Program-made: the position numbers and the translations under genes
DNA from: Setoptus koraiensis
Taxonomy: Eukaryota > Arthropoda
DNA: 64,000 nt
Direction of reading: 5' to 3'
NCBI GenBank assembly: GCA_048013815.1
Contig: CM106586.1
Span: forward strand, 2,356,001-2,420,000
The notes under the pieces: generated by a model
The model's input: the letters and a program-made list of their open reading frames with translations, nothing else
The model's database searches: none
What the model was told of the DNA's origin: nothing
Shown here: piece after piece, positions 35,401-43,595 of the stretch
How positions within the stretch are numbered: position 1 is the stretch's first letter
Layout: each line of letters starts with the position of its first letter

Positions 35401-37312
35401 CCTCGCTGGAAATGGGCAAATGCGCGCCAACACCCACGGGTCTCATCAAGCCGCTGTTGTAGGCCCGCAGTCCCTCTATGCTGGTGAGCGCGGGCGCACT
35501 TTTGTTATTTTCCGGTTGTTGTTGTTGCTGCGAACCGGAAGTGAGTGTGCCCAGTGTGCTCTGGCCCTCTAAAAGTTTAAATTGCCTGATGAGTTCGTTG
35601 ATTTTGTCGCCGCTGATGCGCTCAACTTTCACCTTGCTGGGCTCCTCTTTGCCGCCGCTTGATTCCGCCTTGGCAGCGGAATCAGTGCCTTTAGAAGAGG
35701 ACTCTGGCGTTCTCGACACGCTGGCCCACAGCGCCTCGTTTTCATTGAGCAAATTTCTGTTTTTTCTCGTCAGCTGTTGCGCGTCCAGGCCCAAGTTTGT
35801 CGCCACTGGCCCCGTCAACGAAGATTGTTGCTCACCGATGCTGTTTCCGGTCAGCAGCACGGGCGCGCGTGCCGGCACAAATCTAGTGTGGCGTCTAGCG
35901 CCGCCGGCCAGCGCCTCGCTCAGCCCCAACGGTTGGTATGGGCCGTATATGGGGCGACCCTTCATGGTGACACCGGCCTTTTGGGTCGAGTAGTCGGGTT
36001 CTCGTTTGCGATGTTTTGTGTCGTCTGTTAGCGCGACAGGAAATTCGCGCAATGTTGTGTGGGACACTTTGCCCTGAAGCAACGGGCTCAATTGATAGTA
36101 ATTGTTCATCAGGTTTGTGCCTGCCGCCTGTTTGTTTGCCACTCTGGTGTCGTCCAAGCTGCCCGGTCGGTTGTCGTTGTTGTTGTTGCTGTTGTTGTTG
36201 CCAAAGAGCAGAGCCTTTAGTAGTTGCTGTCGCTCGTAATCGTTCAGTCTAGCCAGAGGATTCGTTGAGCTGTCATTTGTTTGTTTGTTGTTGTAAGCCA
36301 GCTCATGCTGGCTGGGCCAGCGTGTGGCCCCAGTGGTGTTGTCCGTTGCTTGACTATTGTGAAACACAACTGCGGGCTGGTTGTCGTCGTCGAAATGCGC
36401 CGATGTTGAGTAGAAATTGTTTGTTAGCATGGATGCGTCGCTAGGTGGCTGCTGCTGTTGCTGCTGTTGCTGCTGTTGTTGTTGTTGTTGATTGTCGAAT
36501 TGAGTTGTCGAGTATTGCAGCTGATTGTTGTTGTTGTTTTTGTTGTTGGCCAGTTGCACCACTTGCTGGACTCCAAAATCTGTGGGTGCAACGCCCCTGA
36601 ACGGACCTAGCGCGGCGAACTGCCCAAACTGGTTGCTGGGCTGATCGTCGTCAAAGTTGATACCGTTGAAAAGGGGCCCCACGTTGCCCATCAATTGTTG
36701 TTCAACTTCTGGCTGATGCAACAGCTGTTGATGAAACATGGGCTGATAAAGTGATCGCTTTATCTCATGCTCTTGGCTGTCTTGACTCACTTGGTCTTGC
36801 CTGAGACCTGACGAGTGGCCAGGATTGGGCTCAACGTCGTACTGATTATAATTGTTGTTGTTGCTGCTGTAATTAACTTGCCCACTTGTTGCGCCCTCAT
36901 AGTCATCGAAATAGTCGTCATGTCTTGTGCTTATGTCGTTATTAACGTTTGTGTCGTTGCGTAACTGTTGTTCTGACTCAACTATGTTCATCGATCTCAT
37001 TGGCTCATTTGTTGATTGTTGCTGTTGATCGTTGTCGCCGATTAATTGGTATTGATTAATTGATGGCCGCCGACGTTGGTCACGGCCACCGCTACTGTCG
37101 GCGGCAGCAATGGTGGCCACGTGACAGCAAACTATCGCTACTGCACTGCGAAGCGCTATTAGTTTTAGCAGAAATATTAAACGGCCAATACGGCGATCAT
37201 TATTGATCTCATCACTGATATCTGACGCTGATGCTAATGAAGATTTTATTATTGATGACGATGATGATGATGATGATGGCACACAGCAACAATAGTGGCT
37301 GTTAATTAGCAT
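32468..37312 (-). CDS. 1614-aa disordered, N-terminally anchored or secreted protein, unrecognised
   Basis: One uninterrupted frame of 1614 codons, starting at the first ATG after an in-frame stop and ending TGA at 32468-32470. Residues about 43-71 (IFLLKLIALRSAVAIVCCHV...) are hydrophobic and follow a polar Ser-rich head: a long-n-region signal peptide or a type II anchor. The rest is nearly all low complexity: poly-Gln (about 272-288), Asn-rich runs, an Asp/Ser block (about 655-705), RRKKRRQRNKRKR (about 905), a Gly/Asn/Ser stretch (about 1090-1240), and further Arg/Lys clusters near 1260 and 1400. Better-ordered islands are GRPIYGPYQPLGLSEALAGG (about 455-475) and SSDLEKYFDDDFFEDLADKL (about 855-875). 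Many dibasic sites could be cut by furin-like proteases. No domain is recognised; extracellular matrix or secretory cargo is a guess. A frame this long is unlikely by chance, but it could extend into unseen exons. Confidence 0.72.
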   Translation of the reverse strand: MLINSHYCCCVPSSSSSSSSIIKSSLASASDISDEINNDRRIGRLIFLLKLIALRSAVAIVCCHVATIAAADSSGGRDQRRRPSINQYQLIGDNDQQQQSTNEPMRSMNIVESEQQLRNDTNVNNDISTRHDDYFDDYEGATSGQVNYSSNNNNYNQYDVEPNPGHSSGLRQDQVSQDSQEHEIKRSLYQPMFHQQLLHQPEVEQQLMGNVGPLFNGINFDDDQPSNQFGQFAALGPFRGVAPTDFGVQQVVQLANNKNNNNNQLQYSTTQFDNQQQQQQQQQQQQQQPPSDASMLTNNFYSTSAHFDDDNQPAVVFHNSQATDNTTGATRWPSQHELAYNNKQTNDSSTNPLARLNDYERQQLLKALLFGNNNSNNNNDNRPGSLDDTRVANKQAAGTNLMNNYYQLSPLLQGKVSHTTLREFPVALTDDTKHRKREPDYSTQKAGVTMKGRPIYGPYQPLGLSEALAGGARRHTRFVPARAPVLLTGNSIGEQQSSLTGPVATNLGLDAQQLTRKNRNLLNENEALWASVSRTPESSSKGTDSAAKAESSGGKEEPSKVKVERISGDKINELIRQFKLLEGQSTLGTLTSGSQQQQQPENNKSAPALTSIEGLRAYNSGLMRPVGVGAHLPISSEEQLLKNLIRMTQKAADGADGFDSDSDSDLDVDTDSDQEAQADEQGDDLDDEVEMEMAFKDKQKQGQVGNGTSSADGEGGGSSSSDTPDDNQSRQESEHERMLRLFDSSKLSSDELSLLLKLLAKANSKEANSKERLDSRRLIDAIVRNSYSSGSGSGDAGNDGRASGSNGKSTRSAPLADQTGNNDSNKTATAATGAQQQRARAHTDETTDDISSDLEKYFDDDFFEDLADKLKPNKPANEAAAGAAKIKRSESGDSDADKQTSAAEPDAPEQRQVRRRKKRRQRNKRKRPRDKQQQGQEQGQGQEEDDDDDEEEEEASGESVAPRGMRRRSQDADKKKRRKSTGRSLDAGGHDERDDDNDGTADGEPDSQQRQQEHEASEAKKKKLRPQNDPSAQDHLDAGGTGEEEPPPPTRSKRPAVSNESIESDTNSDDSDSDQRADSGRQQVKESANNKQPSDSHNGGGGGGGNGNSNDSNKDSDSSGERNSSSEFNSNRDDDNDTTTSGNGTSAAATSNSNTNSSRDNDDNGDRHHHESAEFALNRPHTGNNNNSNNNGNNSSYSGNSGNNDNNNNANHRRPQVDESMNDSRSYYGVSDTSRRRGNRHSRLQVGQRNNANNGQRKRKRKRQNQWQAGRRRPNGRRRQQRRGQQSGELLGHIARDKLDDYDYHGHELEQRARNRAAASRPRGSRQKGRGRRRRQRVKKTNNWSAGHESSDHQLPLSATESAGGRAASDDNSNSDNNNVDDDDSSSSSDQQQTRPKRRRARSKKRRRRKNKKAPGTSDHNSSNANDENANDNYRPASTQTKAHANKVEFKLPLLGDDYDQDERDDYLDSDTDFGQNKRNNGDDYHNEDSSYYASCNGDDKCQVMIKRNNKPVVAALTTLQGAQRQQDLTQLQTTTDYRPPMKPAGDKQDKKFVTSIVMPTGANSPQSSNATSSMASGKSGALVALATNSNSTAPVPAEKHQHEHKLKVPNESL

Positions 37313-37329
37313 AATGTCAGCTAATGAAT

Positions 37330-38770
37330 TGAAAATATTGCATCATCATCATCCCCGTGTTGGGCGCGATATGACGGCATGTTGCCTACGGTTGCTGTCT
37401 GTCAAATGACAAATGAGCTGGCAAACAAAATGAGTCATTTAACACTTGTCATGGCTGGCCGAGGGACGAGAAAAGCTGAAAAGCTGATAAGTCAGTGTGA
37501 AAGAGCGAGAGAGAATAGGCCAGAAAGAAAGTATCTATATCTATTAATTGGCGTCTAGAAAGTAGGCAAGCCGACAAAAGAGTTCTACTCACGCCGAGAT
37601 CAAAATAGCCAATGTTCACATGGCTATTTGTTGGCATATACAACTGGCATACAATGGCATAATTGTTGGCCGCAGTCCAATCAGCGTCTTATTTAATGAG
37701 CGGCAATGAGAGGGCTAATAGTAGCACAGCTGGCTAAAATGCGTTGCCATTGTAACAGATGAGGCCAAATGCGACGACTATCAACGGTGTGAATAAGATT
37801 AATCAATGAGCAAAGATGAATGAGTTTCGAGAACAAGTGACGAACTGTCATGGCTATTGGCCTTTCTCGCGAGAGTTAAATATACATTGCACACATTAAC
37901 AAGTGCAAAGTGAAGTGTGAATTGTGTGAACTAACAATTGTCAGGCCGCTGGTCTTGGCGACAAACAACAACAGGCTCAAGTTTAGCAAGCTAGCGTGAG
38001 TGTGATGATGCTGCTGTGGCTGGCGGCATTAAATGGCTCGTTGATGCCGAGCCAACAAAAATAGACAAAAAACAAAACAAAGAAACAGATTGTTAGTGGC
38101 TTGGGTCATAATAAGACAGTGGCAGCAATAACGATCATTTTGTATGTGTTGTTATGTGCAAGTTACACAACATGTAGCGTACGAACAAACAAATATTACG
38201 TAACACAGCGTGATGCATCACTGTCATTTGGTACGGGTGTAATGTGCATGTGACCGTTGCCGATGGGGGCGCCGGTAACGGAACGACAAGTTCAGGTCGT
38301 TGTTTGCATGAGTGTGTGTGTGCTGGCTGGCTGGGTGCATTATTGTTGATATTATTGATTGCCGTTGTTGTTGGCTCACAATGTTTGCATTGCACAAAAT
38401 GATTACTTTATCTATACTCTATTGATACATATTGATAATTTAGCTATAGTTTAGCTGTAGTAATAACTGTTTTGTTATTATTGTTTGAGCTACTGTAGCA
38501 GCTAACTACTATTGCTGACTACTATCGAGCAGCGATTGCACCGACACGATCACCAATGACAGCACCGATTACGGCAACACAAGTGCCAAGTCAATGAACT
38601 TGTTGCTTGTTGATTATTACAGCATCACTCGCACTACAAATACCTGAGATGATAACAGTGCGTCTTGCGAGGAGGTGCCTTGTTTACAGGCTCCCTTGTG
38701 ACGCATATCTGGTGATATTTCAAACTTGCTAACGGATGTGCAGTTGTAAGCGACAGCAAAGAGTTGCCCA
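37330..38770. other. Divergent intergenic region
   Basis: This lies between the start of the minus-strand 1614-aa gene and the plus-strand 39-kb gene, so both promoters should be here. Only the plus-strand TATA box at 38778 is clear. A TTACGTAA site is at 38196-38203. Confidence 0.45.
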
Positions 38771-38777
38771 AAGTTGC

Positions 38778-38785
38778 TATATAAG
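38778..38785 (+). promoter_or_regulatory. TATA box of the 39-kb gene
   Basis: TATATAAG, with an initiator-like TCAGAC starting near 38811, about 33 bases downstream. This is the usual arthropod spacing. It predicts a 5' UTR of about 170 bases ahead of the ATG at 38981. Confidence 0.65.
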
Positions 38786-38980
38786 GCCCATCGAGCGTAT
38801 CCCATGGACATCAGACAAGTTTCAGTGCTCAATCAGTGCATTTGCATCAAGCCAGTCGACAGGTAGCAACAATCACACATACCGCACAGCATACATATTG
38901 CACAATATCGCTGACAAACAAACAAACAAACAAATAGAGCAAAGTAGCGACAACAACATAGCAAATAACAACTAGCAACC

Positions 38981-39442
38981 ATGAGCAAGCAACAACAAAC
39001 AACAAGGCGCCTAAGACAGCGATCGGGTGCACAAGCAAGCGCAACAATTAACAACAAAATGGCCGCACTACTGGCCGTAGTGGTGACACTATTGGCACTG
39101 GTCAGTTATGTTGTGCTGTGCTGTCAGGCCGCCAATGACCAAGCAGCATCGTCCTCATTAGCAGTGGCTAACAATGATTTGTCTGCGGCCGCCAGCAAGC
39201 ATCACGGACACGGCGGCGGGGGCGGCGGCCACGGCAAATACTACATGTACGCCGAATCGCCCAAGAAGGGGAGCTACAAAATGGGATTCAAGCGCGGCAA
39301 CCACAAGCATACTATTGAAAGAAAGGAATCCGTGCACAAGAGCCACGTACATTCGCATTTCAAGTGGCATGACAAGAAGGGCAAGGGCTCGCACAAATTT
39401 GAATTTATGCACCACGACAAGAAGAAGAAGCACCACGGTTAA
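38981..39442 (+). CDS. Small secreted or anchored His/Lys/Gly-rich protein
   Basis: Single exon of 153 residues, with a TATA box upstream and a poly(A) signal at 39781. The first ATG has good context (ACC before it). A second Met at residue 27 begins a textbook signal peptide (MAALLAVVVTLLALVSYVVL then CCQA), so translation may start at either; from the first, the Arg/Gln-rich head would be a long n-region. The mature part has a Gly run between His (HGHGGGGGGHG), then KYYMYAESPKKGSYKMGFKR, many His-Lys pairs, FKWHDKKGKGSHKFEF, and ends KKKKHHG. The composition resembles cuticular or metal-binding extracellular proteins of arthropods, which is inference. It shares M-x-A-x-S-x-KKGS-[FY] and the order HGHG ... 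WHDK with the tail of the 25.5-27.3-kb gene. A second frame just downstream also looks coding. Confidence 0.75.
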   Translation: MSKQQQTTRRLRQRSGAQASATINNKMAALLAVVVTLLALVSYVVLCCQAANDQAASSSLAVANNDLSAAASKHHGHGGGGGGHGKYYMYAESPKKGSYKMGFKRGNHKHTIERKESVHKSHVHSHFKWHDKKGKGSHKFEFMHHDKKKKHHG

Positions 39443-39449
39443 CTTTAGA

Positions 39450-39551
39450 ATGACCACAAACACCCGCTACGCAAGGTACCCCCCGCCCCCCTACTACTAC
39501 CACCCGCTCCTTTACCATCACTACCGCAAGAAGTGGCACTGGTACGGCTGA
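39450..39551 (+). CDS. Short Tyr/Pro/His-rich frame after the 39-kb stop
   Basis: Seven bases after the main stop an ATG (A at -3) opens 33 codons starting MTTNTRYARYPPPPYYYHP and ending HHYRKKWHWYG, then TGA. It is in the +1 frame relative to the main gene, and the same frame is open through the end of that gene. The Tyr/His/Pro/Trp-rich make-up is typical of cuticle-like extensions. It may be a true C-terminal part lost from the model (alternative splice, sequencing error, recent frameshift) or a separate small peptide. Confidence 0.35.
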   Translation: MTTNTRYARYPPPPYYYHPLLYHHYRKKWHWYG

Positions 39552-39780
39552 CCGCCTCTTCGGCCGGCCGGCCCGAGACACGCAAGTTCGCCCGCGACCA
39601 CTGACCACTCACAACTACAGCAACAGACACAGCAATGGCCTGTTGTCACCAGGCCCGCTCTACGATGCCAACGCATGCACAGATGCACTTGTTTTGTACG
39701 TTTCACCGGCACTGTCGGACCCCGCTCGTTGCACCAGCCAATTGTGAGCCTAGCTAAATAATAATCATGATACAATTATC

Positions 39781-39786
39781 AATAAA
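39781..39786 (+). terminator. Poly(A) signal of the 39-kb gene
   Basis: AATAAA about 340 bases after the CDS stop, preceded by AT-rich DNA and consistent with the TATA box on the same strand. Confidence 0.65.
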
Positions 39787-39799
39787 GCGATAACACACC

Positions 39800-41880
39800 A
39801 TTAACACACACTTGTTCTCTACCACTTGTCAGCTTGTTGAGCCTTGTGAGACACTGGCCGCCAGAGTGTGGCGGGCCGGCGATGACCGCTGCTCCGACTT
39901 GAGCCCGGTCAGATGACCGCTGGTCCGGCTCGCGCAATTGCCCAAACGTCACACATAATGATAATTTTATAATTGCGCACACACTGCAAAGTGCGCAATT
40001 ATTAAAGGTTGGCGCGCTTTCTTTCTGCGCGCCGCCGTCGTGCCCGTCGAGCCGGCCATTGTGTAATTGTGACCAATGGCCACTGTTTACTCTTGTGCGC
40101 TGTGCCGCCGGACAGCGCACAAGTTGCGACTAGTGCACAGCGCCAAACCAGTGCAACACAAGTGCTGGCCACATTAAACTGTGCCAACTGTGGCCGTAAA
40201 TGGTCAGTTGAGGGACATTCATCATCTTGCTATATGGTGTGCCTTTTTGTGTGCCGGTATAACGAGGATCGGTGTACGATATCGTCGATAGTGGTAAAAA
40301 CGTCAATGGTCAAATCGCACCGAAATGAAAATGATGCTGAAGCGGCCACTTCCTCCTCGCATGGGCATGCATACAAGTGATAACAGGCGGTTGTTGTTGT
40401 TGGCGTTGTTGGCGCAGCGAAAAGAACTTTTCATGATCAATCACTTCGCGCACACACACATACACTCATCTACTCATGATTTAATTGAAATTCCATCATC
40501 ATCAAGCACTGGCCAGTGGTCAGCGCTGGCAGCGAACGCATAGGCAGCGCTGATAGCTGGCTTCAAGGAACTGCTATTAGCACAACTTGTTGTTGTCCGA
40601 CTAACTGCTTCTACAAACACACACACACACACAACTTGCTGCAACCAAGGGAGGAGTGCTGCTGCTGCTGGCCAAAGCGAGATGCCATTCAGCGAGCCGA
40701 CTGACCACGACTGGCCGCGCCGGGCCGGCTCAATTGTGCATGTCAATGGACAGAGCGCCATTCCAACATGTTCTTTCAGGCACTGAGCCGAGCGCAGCCG
40801 GTGCCAGCTTTACAACAACAGCGCACTACAAAGTGAATTGGCCAGTCAAGTTCAGTTGTGTGTGTGTGTGTGTATGTTTAGATTTAGAAGCGGATGAGGA
40901 GCACATCCGCAGTTGGCGGTTGAAGCTATTTTCATCGGTGCCAACAACAACACAACAACATGAGATTATCGGGTTCTGTCGGCCACCACTAGTTGCTTCG
41001 GTGGACAAGTTGTTTTTTCTGCTTTTAGTTACAGCTACAGCTTGTGTGTGTGTGCCGCATGGGCTTGTTTCGAGTGTTTAGTCAAATAATGTTGCCCGCT
41101 GCCACCATGACTGGCCGGCGGAGGAGGGGCGCACACTCATTCTTTGGCCACGGTGGTTCGTGTCTCGCCCAGAATGCCCGTCCGCCGGCCGACCGTTCGC
41201 ATCCTGCAGTTAGCCGCCATAGGTACATACGTGTGTGTGTATATATGGGCAGCCAAGGCAATGAATTGATGCGCTGTCCTGCTTGTAATGGCCAAGAATT
41301 TGCACACACACACACACACACACACACCGTTCAGTATGCGTGTGGCGCACAGAGCGTAGCCAGTTTGGGCAGCAGGCGCAAATTGTGCAGAGAGCGGCCA
41401 GCAGAATGGCCAGCAGAGTGGCCAAGAGCGGCACAAGCAGAATAAGACCAGCAGCCTAAATTAGAGGAGCGATTGCACAGTTTCCCCTCATTACCGCTGA
41501 GATATGCGCGCTGAGCAACAAGCGGGAGCGTGTTTCGCGCGCACAAGTAGTGCCACTACAGTCTACATGCAGTGTGCAGTATAGTGTGCAGTACAGTGTG
41601 CAGTGCACAAGTGCAATGGCCAGCAGCAGCGTCGGCCACTGTGAGTGTATCGTCTCGAGTCGACAACCAGCGAACCATGCACTACACAGTATAGCTACAG
41701 TGAGCGAACTTATAAAGACATGTAATGCAAAGCAAGTGGGGGTAGCGGTGCCCGCTGTAGAGGCTGTTGGCTTGGAGGCAGCCCCGCCAACTGGCAGCTC
41801 AGTGGCCACGACAGTGAGTGGTAATAGTTGCTAGTTAGTTCTATGTGAGCACTTTGCTGGACGCGACTCTCAATAGAGCA
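39800..41880. other. Intergenic, GC-rich, with CA tracts
   Basis: No exon is supported. It contains a CACTGGCCAGTG palindrome near 40505, AC tracts at about 40615 and 41302-41328, and GGCC-rich DNA like region 1. Confidence 0.45.
41302..41328. repeat. CA microsatellite
   Basis: Uninterrupted CA units. Confidence 0.9.
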
Positions 41881-43595
41881 TCGTCGAGCACACGCACACT
41901 TTTGGAACATTTTTACACATTTGAAAATTGTACATTCACACAGACAGACAGACACACACACACACACCACAATTCGACCCACTCACAACAAGCACACACT
42001 ACGATCAGTACGATCAGTAATATCAGTATACGATAGACATTAGACGAACCATAAGCGAACCAAATCGAACTAAACAGCTCAACTTGCATTGCATCATCAG
42101 TTTGAATCGAATAATCAAATGAGCAGCGAATAAATCAACAACAGATCGAATGTCGTCAAATTGAGTCACACAACGAGCGCTATTTATTTATTCGCTACAA
42201 CTACTCGTTGCGACCAACATCAAGGCAACAAGTCTTATTATTGAATTATTATTTTCATCAATCTTTATTATTATTTATTAGAAATCTAAAATTTTAATAA
42301 TTATCAATCATATTATTATATTATTTTACACACACACACACACCATCAATTATAAATCGACTCACAATTGTCAGATAGCTCTTTTGGCACCATCACACAG
42401 TTGACAAGAGGACATTGTTGGCATCCATTTTTACACAGCGACTTACACTTATCGACACACATCAAACATCACTTATAATCCACTCAATAATAATGATACG
42501 CCAATGCTAGCCACATAATACACTAATATTACAAGCTAGTGTTCAAGTGACTCACATGTTCAACTCAATACACCGCCATACACAACTAATTCATGACTCA
42601 CCAACAAAACCAAACAACAACGACAAATATACGCACAACAGCAACAGCAACGACAACAACGAGACAAATGCTCGCTCGATACGCCTAGCTGGCTAGATCG
42701 TTCATCGTTATCACTCTGAGAAACCCATCGAACAGTCATACTAACAAGAGCACACAAGAGTAAAAACACACACACACATTTACATATACCACACCAGATG
42801 TATTGACTCATATACTTGCAAAGACTATCACACTTACATACAAAACACACACACTATTTGGTCCTTGTTTGCCCATTAAGCAAACAACCTGTAAAGCACA
42901 TCAGCAACAACAACAACAACTGCAACTACAACACTCAACGCTCATACTCCATAACGTCATAGCTCATCACACAAACAACGGATGTTAGACAGTGAAGCAG
43001 CAAGAGGAAGGGAGGCATACAGAAACAGACAAAATTTCACTATTCCTGGAATTATAAGTTCGAGCATCTATTTTATGAGTGCCGTCTAGGGCATGCCTTG
43101 CCTCTCTATACAGTCCATTGTAACAACTAGCAACACATTGATGTGAACATGCTAAGATGGTCCACGACAAATCTAATAATTTCTTCACTATTCATATGAA
43201 CATAACAACCACAAAAACGGCGATTACTCTCTTATCAACTTTGTTTGTGCACCAATCTCACCAATTTATTCGTTCTTCTTGCTCACCACGCTGAACTGAA
43301 ATAATTATACCCGATCATCAATACACTACATTCATCAACATATCTATCAACTTGACAACTTAAATATATTTGTAGAATTCAACAGTTGTAACGAAAACGA
43401 AACGAAATAAATTAATGTCAATTATCGTCCCCAAGAATATCTGCTGCAATGTGGTTGGACATGGTCACTTGCACCACAACTATACTCATATAGCTAATTG
43501 CTTATTACGCCCCGAAATACGAACGACCTACCGCTCTTCAATACAATAATTTGTACTGTGCGACACTAATATAAATTACTACAAAATCAATCATC
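41880..43595 (+). other. A/C-rich, G-poor upstream region of the Kekkon-like gene
   Basis: From about 41.9 kb the top strand becomes strikingly poor in G and rich in A and C (CACACA, CAACAACAAC and CATCAC words) up to the ATG at 43596. Strand asymmetry of this kind is common in transcribed leader sequences. One or more 5' UTR exons of the Kekkon-like gene probably lie here, but I cannot place splice sites. Confidence 0.4.
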
